This document shows, one piece after another, positions 1 through 8,017 of a stretch of 28,895 nt of DNA. Below the pieces are notes generated by a model. That model ran no database searches, was not told where the DNA came from, and saw only the letters and a program-made list of their open reading frames with translations. The position numbers were made by a program, and so were the translations under genes. Source of the DNA: Erythrobacter sp. (GTDB taxonomy: Bacteria; Pseudomonadota; Alphaproteobacteria; Sphingomonadales; Sphingomonadaceae); the NCBI GenBank assembly GCA_002695185.1, contig NZOF01000073.1:1-28895 (forward strand), given 5' to 3'. How positions within the stretch are numbered: the stretch's first letter is position 1; the number at the start of each line of letters is the position of its first letter.

Positions 1-86
1 GTGGGTGAGTGGCTGAAACCAGCTCCCTGCTAAGGAGCCATACCTGGTAACGGGTATCGAGGGTTCGAATCCCTCCGTCTCCGCCA
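1..86 (+). tRNA. tRNA-Ser (anticodon GCT), 5' end cut by the window edge
   Basis: The sequence starts at about nucleotide 7 of a serine tRNA. The anticodon loop CTGCTAA gives anticodon GCT, reading AGC/AGU. A long variable arm, typical of class II tRNAs, follows. The T-arm carries GGTTCGAATCC, and the 3' strand of the acceptor stem is CGTCTCC at 76-82, then discriminator G83 and an encoded CCA at 84-86. The missing 5' bases should pair with CGTCTCC. Identity is clear; only the 5' end is missing. Confidence 0.95.
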
Positions 87-144
87 CCGGCTTTAACTGA
101 CAGCGTTTAAGCCACAGGCGTAGTCAGAAAGCCGAACTTTTCAG

Positions 145-173
145 AGTTGTGCGACCTTTGGGTACGCACAATT
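145..173. other. Strong imperfect hairpin downstream of tRNA-Ser
   Basis: Positions 145-156 (AGTTGTGCGACC) pair with 161-173 (GGTACGCACAATT) around a TTTG loop, with one bulged A at 164 and one G-T pair. No T-run follows on the plus strand, so it is not a textbook intrinsic terminator. It may help end tRNA-Ser transcription or belong to the leader of the kinase gene. The rest of 87-363 shows no gene or clear promoter that I can support. Confidence 0.4.
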
Positions 174-363
174 CGCCCCTTCCAAAGATCTTTTCTTCGC
201 CTCCTCCGCACGCAGTTGGAAAGAACGTTTATCTCCGCTCGAATGTAGCGTAGAGGCTAATAACCAAACGAAATATCCGATCCAGCACCTAGGAGCTCGG
301 CCGACACTGGCTACCACTGCAAAAGGGATGCGTGCTGCCGGGGCCCCCGAAGGAAGACGCTGG

Positions 364-1422
364 ATGGTTTACGACACGCAAGGAAGATACGGACTTACCT
401 GGAATGTAACGCCAGATATGCTTGGGGTCCTGTGTGAAAACGGTCGCTTCGAAGCGACCAATCCGGCTTGGGAGAAGACCATTGGCTGGACCTCCAAGGA
501 AATTGAGGACCGGCCTTTTTTCGATTTCGTTCATCCGGACGATATGGAAATTACCGAAAATGCGTTCGTGAAAATCAAGACCGGCGAGCCGATCTTGCAA
601 TTCGTCAATCGCTATCGCCATAAGGAGGGCAGTTACCGCTGGCTTTCGTGGAACTGTGTTCCGGAAGGTGGCAAATATTACTGCAGCGCCCGCGACATCA
701 CTCAGAATGTCGAAAATAAGAGCGCGCTTGCCGATAGCGAGGAAGAGGCGAGACTGCGGGAGCAGTTCATCGCTGTTCTTGGTCACGATTTGCGGAATCC
801 GCTCGCCTCGCTGAAGGCCGGTTTTCAGATCCTTTCGCGCGAGGGGGGGCTCAGCGCCCGCGGCGAAACGGTGATTGATGCCAGCACCCGGACCATTTCG
901 CGCATGGCGCGTCTGATCGACGATCTGATGGACTTTGCGCGCACGCGACTAGGTAGCGGCCTATCCCTTGACATAACCGACGGTGCCGATCTGGCACCAG
1001 CGCTTGAGGCCATTGTCGAGGAAATTCGATCCGTCCATAGCGAGAGCAAGATCGTAAGCCGGATTGACTTGGAGCGGGATGTACCGTGCGACGTCTATCG
1101 CATTTGCCAACTCGCTTCCAATCTTGTCGCCAACGCAGTCACTCATGGGAACAGCGACGGCGCCGTCACATTATCGGCGCGCACTTCGGAAAATGGTCTG
1201 GCGATCGATGTGACGAACCATGGCGAGACAATCCCTCAACGGATAATCGATCACCTTTTCGAACCCTTCGTGCGTGAAGAAGTGTCACCCTCTCAAGAAG
1301 GTTTGGGGTTGGGGCTGTTCATCTGTTCTCAGATCGCCCAAGCCCATGGTGCAGATCTTAACGTTAACTCAGTCGACGGAGTTACCACTTTCAGTTTTCG
1401 GCTGCCTGCCCAGAATTGGTAG
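364..1422 (+). CDS. PAS-domain sensor histidine kinase
   Basis: This is a cytosolic-type two-component histidine kinase of about 352 residues with no membrane segment. An N-terminal PAS fold covers roughly residues 10-113 and contains the usual FVHPDD segment and a closing ARDIT. The phosphoacceptor H-box is GHDLRNPLASL with His141. The ATPase domain has an N-box (NLVANAVTHG, 253-262) and a glycine-rich box (GLGLGLF, 313-319), and it ends with a normal TTFSFRLP strand. The G1 motif is a weaker NHGETI form. I start at ATG 364 because AGGA at 351-354 sits 9 bases upstream; an in-frame ATG at 328 would add 12 residues but has poorly spaced ribosome-binding bases. No response regulator lies next to it, so its partner and signal are unknown. 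Confidence 0.9.
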   Translation: MVYDTQGRYGLTWNVTPDMLGVLCENGRFEATNPAWEKTIGWTSKEIEDRPFFDFVHPDDMEITENAFVKIKTGEPILQFVNRYRHKEGSYRWLSWNCVPEGGKYYCSARDITQNVENKSALADSEEEARLREQFIAVLGHDLRNPLASLKAGFQILSREGGLSARGETVIDASTRTISRMARLIDDLMDFARTRLGSGLSLDITDGADLAPALEAIVEEIRSVHSESKIVSRIDLERDVPCDVYRICQLASNLVANAVTHGNSDGAVTLSARTSENGLAIDVTNHGETIPQRIIDHLFEPFVREEVSPSQEGLGLGLFICSQIAQAHGADLNVNSVDGVTTFSFRLPAQNW

Positions 1423-1710
1423 GGCAGTCTTCTTCAATCTCCACCAAGATGGGTCCGATCTGATAGGGCTTCGGCTAAACTAGGCCATCCCGCAGCAGCC
1501 AACTGGATTCTTCCTGCCTTAAACGATCCCGTGATTTCAGTCAGGCTACAAGCAATCAGAGCGAGCGTCCAACTGGGGCTGAAACAAGCTCTTCCCCACA
1601 TTCTGCAGATGCGGAACGATAATGAACTATGGGTTCGGCTAAGGGCGGAGCAAGCCATTGATCATTTTGACCCCAGTTTGCTCGCAGCCTCGGTAGAGGA
1701 GCTACGATGA
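1423..1710 (+). pseudogene. Remnant of a HEAT-repeat protein gene (C-terminal part only)
   Basis: Directly after the kinase stop, the same reading frame stays open for about 95 codons and ends in a TGA that overlaps the ATG of the glycosyltransferase (ATGA at 1707-1710). The translation looks like protein. Two helical units repeat the pattern 'D-x-x-(I/W)-x-VRL-x-A': NDPVISVRLQAI and NDNELWVRLRAEQAI, as in HEAT repeats. There is no ATG in the frame, and the only GTG (1531) has no ribosome-binding site. I therefore read it as the 3' end of a HEAT-repeat gene whose front has been deleted. From memory, intact HEAT-repeat genes sit just before similar glycosyltransferases in other alphaproteobacteria; that point is not shown by this sequence. 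A short protein using an unusual start remains possible. Confidence 0.55.
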
Positions 1711-3134
1711 CCTGGGCTGAGTTTACGGAAGTCTCCGCGAATGTAATCCTTTGGATTGCTTACTTCTGCTTCATCGTTGTCGCACTGCGCAATATCATTG
1801 CCCTCAGTCAATTAGCATTGGCAGGATGGGTTTTCGCAACGCGCGTACGTCCTGGGAAGGGCGCGCGCGATCTGTGGCATCGCTATGCCGACCTTGCATT
1901 GCCCATCTCGGTCATTGCGCCAGCCTACAATGAAGAACTCTCGATCGTTCAGAGCGTTCGTGCCCTACTGGCGCTCGAATATCCGGATCATGAGGTCATC
2001 GTTGTCAATGATGGGTCGAAAGATCGAACGCTGGCAACGCTTATCGCTGCGTTCGGAATGCAAAAAACACAAAGAACGCAGATCGCTCACCTGCAGCACA
2101 CGCGAATTCTCGGGGTGTACCGGTCCAAACGATATCCCAACCTGCTGGTCGTAGACAAAGAGAACGGACGAAAAGCGGATGCGGCAAATGCAGGGATCGG
2201 GTTTGCCCGGACCCCTTTGGTATGCGTAATCGATGCAGATTCGATCATCGAACCCGATGGATTGCTGCGTGCTGCGGAGCCGTTCATGTATGATGATGAC
2301 AAGCTGGTTGCGGTCGGCGGCGCTATCAGAATTGTCAATGGATGCGTCGTCAAAGGCGGTTCACTTCATCGGATGGGCATCGCCCGTGAGATGATCCCGC
2401 GTATTCAAATCGTGGAGTATCTACGCGCGTTCCTAATGAACCGCGTAGCCAATGCACACCTCAATACGCTGATGCTAATTTCGGGGGCTTTCGGGCTCTT
2501 CCGCCGCTCAACAATTGTTGAGATGGGCGGATATCGGTACGACACTGTCGGCGAAGACTTGGAATTGGTCGTACGGATGCACCGCTTCCTGCGCGATAAT
2601 CGGCGGGACTATCGCATCGCATTCGTGCCCGATATCGTCTGCTGGACGGAAGCTCCCGCCGCTTTGAAAGGGCTCGATAACCAACGGGCCCGTTGGCAGC
2701 AGGGAGCTATGGAGACTTTACAGCGCCATCGAGGGATGATCTTCAATCCGAGATACGGTCGCATCGGTCTCGTGGCAATGCCGCAAATCGTGCTGGAAGA
2801 CATTCTGGGCCCTCCCGCTGAATTGTTAGGCTACCTCGTATTGCCTGCAGCAGCTCTATTCGGTTTGCTTGACCCAATAATGGCTGTGGCGTTCTTTTTC
2901 GTTTCAATCGTCTTTGGCTGTGCGTTGAGTGTCGGCACGTTGGCATTGGAGGAACAGCAGCTTCGCCGTACCCCAAGCGCGCGCGACCTTTTCCGCATCG
3001 GCGTAGCCGCAGTCGTAGAGAATTTCGGATATCGGCAGATCAATCTTTGGTACCGCCTTTACGGCATCGTCCGTTTTTTCAGGAAGGATAGCAGCTGGGC
3101 GGCCGTCCCGCGTGTTGGCTTTACCGAAGGCTAG
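1707..3134 (+). CDS. Membrane family-2 glycosyltransferase (processive type)
   Basis: A 475-residue inner-membrane GT2 enzyme of the BcsA/PgaC/NodC type, expected to polymerise a sugar from a nucleotide-sugar donor on the cytoplasmic face. An N-terminal membrane helix (about 13-40) precedes the GT-A domain. The domain carries the motifs in order: VIAPAYNEE (69-77), NDGS (101-104), the metal-binding DAD (176-178), the catalytic GED (282-284) and QRARW (326-330), the signature of processive synthases. Two or three hydrophobic segments follow at about 365-410. Its start overlaps the end of the HEAT-repeat remnant by ATGA, suggesting translational coupling in the ancestral operon. No deacetylase, export pore or cyclic-di-GMP protein is nearby, so the polymer cannot be named. 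Base composition is clearly lower in GC than the cyo and cco genes. Confidence 0.88.
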   Translation: MTWAEFTEVSANVILWIAYFCFIVVALRNIIALSQLALAGWVFATRVRPGKGARDLWHRYADLALPISVIAPAYNEELSIVQSVRALLALEYPDHEVIVVNDGSKDRTLATLIAAFGMQKTQRTQIAHLQHTRILGVYRSKRYPNLLVVDKENGRKADAANAGIGFARTPLVCVIDADSIIEPDGLLRAAEPFMYDDDKLVAVGGAIRIVNGCVVKGGSLHRMGIAREMIPRIQIVEYLRAFLMNRVANAHLNTLMLISGAFGLFRRSTIVEMGGYRYDTVGEDLELVVRMHRFLRDNRRDYRIAFVPDIVCWTEAPAALKGLDNQRARWQQGAMETLQRHRGMIFNPRYGRIGLVAMPQIVLEDILGPPAELLGYLVLPAAALFGLLDPIMAVAFFFVSIVFGCALSVGTLALEEQQLRRTPSARDLFRIGVAAVVENFGYRQINLWYRLYGIVRFFRKDSSWAAVPRVGFTEG

Positions 3135-3228
3135 TTTCAAAGCGGCTTGGGCTCTGGGTGATACTATAGGAAAGAGGTGCCTTTGCTTGGGCAGACGGAT
3201 CGGATAGGCGCGGCCGCGACAAGGGAAG

Positions 3229-5274
3229 ATGATCGTGGCAATATACCGTTTTATTCAGGTGCACCTTTTTGCCGGAGCGTGCCTGCTTTGCCTTTCTGCT
3301 ACGCCAACTGCTGCGCAGAATAGCAACGACAAGCAACCCGCAGCTGAGCCTCCTATCATTGTCGTAACTGGGGAAGGCCTACCCCCTCCGCAATCGAGCG
3401 TTGCCTACGCCGCCGAAACAATTAGTCGCAAAAAGTTGGTCACGACCGCGTCCGGACGCCTTGAGGACGCACTCGCATCCGTTGCCGGTTTCCAGCAGTT
3501 CCGTCGCTCGGACAGCCGCTCCTCCAACCCAAGCGCTCAGGGCGTTACACTTCGCGCACTCGGTGGCAATGCAACCAGCCGTGCATTGGTATTGCTCGAC
3601 GGCGTACCAATGGCAGATCCCTTTTTCGGCTTTATTCCCCTCAGCGCAATCGCTCCCGAACGCTTGAGCGACGCGAGGGTTACCCGTGGTGGCGGCTCGG
3701 GGCCATTCGGTGCAGGTGCTCTTGCGGGGACTATCGAATTGACCAGCGCGGGACCTGGCCACCTTTCTCCCATCGGGGGGCATATCTATTTGAACGATCG
3801 CGGAGAAACCGAAAGCGCCGCCCATCTCTCCGGTAAGCTTGGTTCTGGCTTCGCGGTAGTATCGGGGCGGTGGGATCGTGGAAAAGGCTTCTATACGGCA
3901 CCGGCAGAAGATCGCGTTGCCGCTTCCGCCAGAGCTGCCTTCGACAGCTATTCGGTTCAGGCTCGCACTACTGCATCCTTGACGAATACGGTCGAACTTC
4001 AGGCGCGCGCGCTGGTCTACGAGGACCGCCGTACTTTGCGCTTCAATGGGGCTGATAGTTCGAGCACAGGACAAGATGCCAGCTTACGAGTGGTAGGTCG
4101 CGGCGCCCTCCCCTTCGATGCTCTTGGCTATGTGCAGTCGCGAAACTTCACTAACATTGTCGTCAGCTCGACGCGCTTTGTGCCGGTTCTCGATCAACGC
4201 AATACGCCATCGACCGGAGTTGGTGGCAAATTCGAAATCCGTCCTGAGCTTGGTGAAACCGTCAAATTTCGGCTGGGTACCGACTACCGTCTGAGCGATG
4301 GTCAATTGGCGGAAGTCTCTCTGAGCGCATTCAGCGGGTCAGTTAACGAACGCCGCGCTGCGGGTGGTCGGACGAGCGACCTCGGTGTTTTTGCCGAGAG
4401 CGATGTCTCAATCGGAAAGGTCATTCTTACCGCTGGAGCACGAGTGGATCGCACCACCATAAGCGATGGGTTCTACATCGCGCGTGACACCTCCGGACAG
4501 GCATTGCAGACGTCATTCTATCCGGACCGCAGTGATTGGGAGTATTCTTTCCGCAGCGGCGCGATTTACGATATTGGTAACGATGTCCGCCTGAGAGGCG
4601 CAGCATATTCCGGCCTGCGCCTTCCCACCTTGAACGAGCTCTACCGCCCATTCACGGTCTTCCCCGTTACCACCGAAGCTAATGCAAGTCTCAGCAGTGA
4701 GCGGCTCGTCGGGTTCGAAGCCGGATTGGACCTGACCCCGAACGATGCCTTTCGTTTTTCTCTTACAGCGTTCGACAATCGCGTCGAAGATGCAATCGCG
4801 AATGTAACCCTTGGCCCGGTTACCCGGCAGCGGCGGAATATCGAGCAGATTTCGGCCCGCGGTCTCGAAGCGAGTGCCGACTTAAGTTTTGGCGCGCTGA
4901 GCTTCGATGGCTCGGTAGCCTACACAGACTCAGTAGCCCGCCAAACAGGTGCAACGTTCGATGGAAAGAAACCCGCACAAGTTCCCTCATGGGCTGGCAG
5001 TGGCAGTGTGCGCTACGATCTTGGTAACGGAAATATCCTCAGTGCAACGATCCGTCATGTCGGTAAGCAATTCGAAGACGATCTTGAGACCGATGTCTTG
5101 CCTGCCGCCACCACGCTGGACGCTTATGGTGAATTTTCCCTCGACGAGACCCTCTCGCTAGTCGTGCGTGGAGAGAACCTCACGGACGAAACGGTAGTAA
5201 CCCGGAATCAGGGTGGTTCGGTCGACTTAGGCGTGCCGCGCACTCTCTGGGTCGGCTTGAAGCTGAAGAGTTAG
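3229..5274 (+). CDS. TonB-dependent outer-membrane receptor
   Basis: A 681-residue receptor, at the small end of the family, that should import a scarce ligand across the outer membrane with energy from TonB/ExbBD. A signal peptide covers about residues 1-29 and ends TAAQ. A TonB-box-like stretch (IIVVTGEG, 43-50) follows, then a plug domain with LRALGG and LVLLDGVPMADP and the glycine-rich RGGGSGPFGAGALAG. The remainder alternates as a 22-strand-type barrel. It ends LWVGLKLKS, lacking the usual C-terminal aromatic residue. ATG 3229 and an in-frame GTG at 3235 are both possible starts; the GTG has better spacing to AAGGGA. The ligand is unknown: size fits copper, cobalamin or siderophore classes, and proximity to copper-containing oxidases is only suggestive. 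I see no cobalamin riboswitch in the 94-base leader. Confidence 0.9.
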   Translation: MIVAIYRFIQVHLFAGACLLCLSATPTAAQNSNDKQPAAEPPIIVVTGEGLPPPQSSVAYAAETISRKKLVTTASGRLEDALASVAGFQQFRRSDSRSSNPSAQGVTLRALGGNATSRALVLLDGVPMADPFFGFIPLSAIAPERLSDARVTRGGGSGPFGAGALAGTIELTSAGPGHLSPIGGHIYLNDRGETESAAHLSGKLGSGFAVVSGRWDRGKGFYTAPAEDRVAASARAAFDSYSVQARTTASLTNTVELQARALVYEDRRTLRFNGADSSSTGQDASLRVVGRGALPFDALGYVQSRNFTNIVVSSTRFVPVLDQRNTPSTGVGGKFEIRPELGETVKFRLGTDYRLSDGQLAEVSLSAFSGSVNERRAAGGRTSDLGVFAESDVSIGKVILTAGARVDRTTISDGFYIARDTSGQALQTSFYPDRSDWEYSFRSGAIYDIGNDVRLRGAAYSGLRLPTLNELYRPFTVFPVTTEANASLSSERLVGFEAGLDLTPNDAFRFSLTAFDNRVEDAIANVTLGPVTRQRRNIEQISARGLEASADLSFGALSFDGSVAYTDSVARQTGATFDGKKPAQVPSWAGSGSVRYDLGNGNILSATIRHVGKQFEDDLETDVLPAATTLDAYGEFSLDETLSLVVRGENLTDETVVTRNQGGSVDLGVPRTLWVGLKLKS

Positions 5275-5358
5275 TGGGGAAGCACAAGGTGCAACGCACT
5301 TTACTTGCATGCGACTATCCTTACTAACCGGTGAAGCGGAGAGAAAAGGATATCCTGC

Positions 5359-6984
5359 ATGGCGGTTCGCAGTCTGTTTGGCGACGAGAGTTTGGAAAGA
5401 AATCTCGGCCTGTGGGTTCCGCTGCTTCTCACGATTGCAACCTGCGTCCTCGGAGCGACGGTGGCGACTGGATTGTTCTGGGCGCTGGTGATCTTCGGAC
5501 CGCTGTTGGCCTTAGCTGTGTGGGACCTGTTCCAAACTCGGCATTCGCTCCGCCGTAACTATCCGCTCACCGCCCGCTTCCGCTGGCTGTTCGAGGACTT
5601 GCGCCCGTTTCTGCGCAGCTACATCGTAGAGGGCCCGCTGGAGGGGCGGCCATTCGACCGCGTCTCCCGCTCACTGGTTTACGCTCGCGCGAAGAAACAG
5701 GAAGATGCCCATCCGTTCGGCACAGAACTGGACGTCTATTCCGAGGAATACGAAGCTCTCTGCCACTCGATCAATCCCAACTCCAATGCGCCGAAGCGAA
5801 CCCGCGTGAAGGTAGGCACCGATCAGTGCAGCAAGCCCTATGAAGCAGCGCGCCTCAACATCAGTGCGATGAGCTTCGGGGCGCTGGGTAACCACGCAAT
5901 CGAAGCGCTCAACCTCGGAGCGAAGATAGGCGATTTTTATCACGACACAGGCGAAGGCGGCCTGTCTCCCTATCACCTCAAACACGGTGGAGACGTCGTG
6001 TGGGAATTGGGTTCCGGCTACTTCGGCGCACGGGACGACGATGGAAATTTCGATCAGGAAAGCTTCCGCGACAAGGCGCAACACGATCAGGTGAAGATGA
6101 CCGAGATCAAGCTGAGCCAAGGTGCAAAACCTGGGCATGGAGGCTTGTTACCAGCTGCGAAGGTCACAAAGGAAATAGCCGACACCCGGCAGGTTCCAGC
6201 TCACGAAGACTGCCTTTCACCTCCAGGACATTCGGCCTTCTCGACGCCACGAGAAATGCTGGAATTTGCGGCGAAGATGCGTGAGCTTTCCGGTGGCAAG
6301 CCGGTGGGCATCAAGCTTTGTGTCGGGATGCCGCACGAAGTCTTCGCTATCTGCAAAGCGATGCTTGATAGCGGAATAACACTCGATTTCATCGTAGTGG
6401 ATGGTGGTGGGGGCGGCACGGGTGCTGCGCCACTCGAACTGTCCGATCATGTGGGCCTGCCGCTGCGAATCGGGCTTTATTACGTTAATAACGCGCTGAT
6501 CGGCACGGGTTTGAAAGACAAGATCAAGCTGGCTGCATCGGAAAAGGTATTTTCCGGTTCTTCCATCGCCATGAACGCAGCATTGGGGGCCAACTGGTGC
6601 AATGCAGCACGCGCGTTCATGTTCTCCCTTGGGTGTGTCCAGTCGCTGCGCTGTCATACAGGCACCTGCCCAACCGGTGTGGCGACCAGTTCACCGGCTC
6701 GTCAGCGCGGCCTCGTTATTCCGGAGAAAGCGCAGCGCGTTGCAAATTTCCAGTCGAAGACGCTCGACAGCCTTCATGATATCGTAGTCGCCTGCGGCCT
6801 TGATAGTCCGGACGATTTCACGCCTCGGCATCTTCGCCAATGGAAGAACAACGCAGAAATGGTCCCTTGGTCGCAGATCGTCCATGAGGTTCAGCCTGGC
6901 GAACTCCTGCACGACCCTGACGATACACCATTCGCCGAGTATTGGCACATGGCGAACCCGGACACCTTCAAACCAACGGTATGA
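5359..6984 (+). CDS. Membrane-anchored FMN-binding glutamate synthase-like protein
   Basis: A 541-residue protein built from the FMN/iron-sulfur synthase domain of glutamate synthase (GltS_FMN), without the amidotransferase domain. Two adjacent hydrophobic segments at about 18-36 and 38-56 should anchor it in the inner membrane with the catalytic domain in the cytoplasm. Diagnostic motifs include MSFGALG, SQGAKPGHGG and VDGGGGGTGAAP. Cys426, Cys432 and Cys437 have the same 6/5 spacing as the 3Fe-4S ligands of GltB, in CHTGTCPTG. AAAGGA lies about 8 bases before ATG 5359. No GltD-type reductase is next to it, so whether it makes glutamate, or from which electron donor, is open. It lies 84 bases after the TonB receptor and 49 before cyoA, all on the same strand. 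Confidence 0.88.
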   Translation: MAVRSLFGDESLERNLGLWVPLLLTIATCVLGATVATGLFWALVIFGPLLALAVWDLFQTRHSLRRNYPLTARFRWLFEDLRPFLRSYIVEGPLEGRPFDRVSRSLVYARAKKQEDAHPFGTELDVYSEEYEALCHSINPNSNAPKRTRVKVGTDQCSKPYEAARLNISAMSFGALGNHAIEALNLGAKIGDFYHDTGEGGLSPYHLKHGGDVVWELGSGYFGARDDDGNFDQESFRDKAQHDQVKMTEIKLSQGAKPGHGGLLPAAKVTKEIADTRQVPAHEDCLSPPGHSAFSTPREMLEFAAKMRELSGGKPVGIKLCVGMPHEVFAICKAMLDSGITLDFIVVDGGGGGTGAAPLELSDHVGLPLRIGLYYVNNALIGTGLKDKIKLAASEKVFSGSSIAMNAALGANWCNAARAFMFSLGCVQSLRCHTGTCPTGVATSSPARQRGLVIPEKAQRVANFQSKTLDSLHDIVVACGLDSPDDFTPRHLRQWKNNAEMVPWSQIVHEVQPGELLHDPDDTPFAEYWHMANPDTFKPTV

Positions 6985-7033
6985 TGAGGCGACCTGATGT
7001 CAGTCTCCTTGTCAGTCAGATCATGAGGGTTTG

Positions 7034-8017
7034 GTGACAAGAGCGGCCTCTACCCACCGCATGAGGGAAACTCGGACAGGGGCATGGCTGATGACGGCAG
7101 CCTGTTTGCTGGTAATGCTCGCAGCGGCCCCGGCGACCGCTTCTTCAGCGCTTGAACAGAGCTTCTTGCAACCCATGGGACCAGTTGCCGAAGAACAATA
7201 CAACCACCTTTGGCGGGTGGTGGCAATCACGATGGTTGTCATCCTTCCCGTACTGATCGGCGTGCCTCTGATCCTCTGGCGCTATCGTTATTCTAAACCG
7301 CACGGTGATTATTCACCCCAGTGGGAGTTTTCGAAAAAACTCGAATTTGCCTTGTGGGGTGTGCCGATATTGGTTGTCGCCATATTGGCGAGCTGGCTCT
7401 GGTATTCGACGCAGAAGCTAGATCCCTACGAGCAGATAGGCCCTGAGCCACTACAGGTGCAGGCTATCGGCCTAGATTGGAAATGGGTCTTCATCTACCC
7501 CCAGGAAGGCATCGCCACGGTGGACGAACTTGCCGTTCCGGTGGGCCGCCCGGTGGAGCTCACCCTCACTACCGACACCGTGATGCAAAGCCTGCTGATC
7601 GCTCCGCTGACAGGGCAAATCTACGCAATGCCCGGAATGACGACGAAGCTGAACTTTTCCGCCAACCGGAGCGGGGAAGCGGAGGGCGAGAATACGCAGT
7701 TCAATGGGGCAGGGTTTGGCCGCCAGAAATTCACCGTGCGTGCCCTTCAGCCGGATGATTACGTCGCCTGGGTAGAGCGCGGTAGCAATGGCCCAGTTCT
7801 GGACGAGGCAACCTATGCCACGCTGCGGCGGCAAAGCGTGCTGGCCGATGCGCGAGTGGACCTTGGCCTGGAGAAAAGGGCAGAGCCTATTCTGATGAAA
7901 CTGGCCCAGCAGGACGTGTTCGATCAGATTGTGGCGAAATATCACGGCCGCAGCGATGGATCTGCATGGGGCGGCATGGGCTTGCCTGAAGGAAGCACAG
8001 AGGGGTCAGGGCAATGA
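7034..8017 (+). CDS. cyoA: Cytochrome bo3-type ubiquinol oxidase subunit II
   Basis: Subunit II of a quinol-oxidising heme-copper oxidase. A signal sequence ends in AAAPATASS, then two membrane helices (around HLWRVVAITMVVILPVLIG and ALWGVPILVVAILASWLWY) and a periplasmic cupredoxin domain follow. The domain has DWKWVFIYPQ, MPGMTTKLNFSANRSGEA and GENTQFNGAGF, as in CyoA. The Cys/His/Met CuA ligands of cytochrome c oxidases are absent, which is why I call it a quinol oxidase. Unlike E. coli CyoA I see no lipobox cysteine. The start is uncertain: GTG 7034 has GAGGG four bases upstream, TTG 7031 is immediately before it, and ATG 7061 gives a compact signal peptide but has no ribosome-binding site. 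It overlaps cyoB by ATGA. Confidence 0.9.
   Translation: MTRAASTHRMRETRTGAWLMTAACLLVMLAAAPATASSALEQSFLQPMGPVAEEQYNHLWRVVAITMVVILPVLIGVPLILWRYRYSKPHGDYSPQWEFSKKLEFALWGVPILVVAILASWLWYSTQKLDPYEQIGPEPLQVQAIGLDWKWVFIYPQEGIATVDELAVPVGRPVELTLTTDTVMQSLLIAPLTGQIYAMPGMTTKLNFSANRSGEAEGENTQFNGAGFGRQKFTVRALQPDDYVAWVERGSNGPVLDEATYATLRRQSVLADARVDLGLEKRAEPILMKLAQQDVFDQIVAKYHGRSDGSAWGGMGLPEGSTEGSGQ

Noticed and set aside
1..364. Integrative element with an integrase at tRNA-Ser
   Set aside because: No integrase, excisionase or direct repeat of the tRNA 3' end was found in the window; only composition and the gene remnant hint at acquisition.
3135..3228. Possible cobalamin riboswitch before the TonB receptor
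   Set aside because: The 94-base leader is too short and lacks the conserved B12-box elements.
7034..8017. Reading the first oxidase as a cytochrome c (aa3/caa3) oxidase
   Set aside because: Subunit II has no CuA ligands and no heme c site, and subunit I has the quinol-site residues of CyoB.
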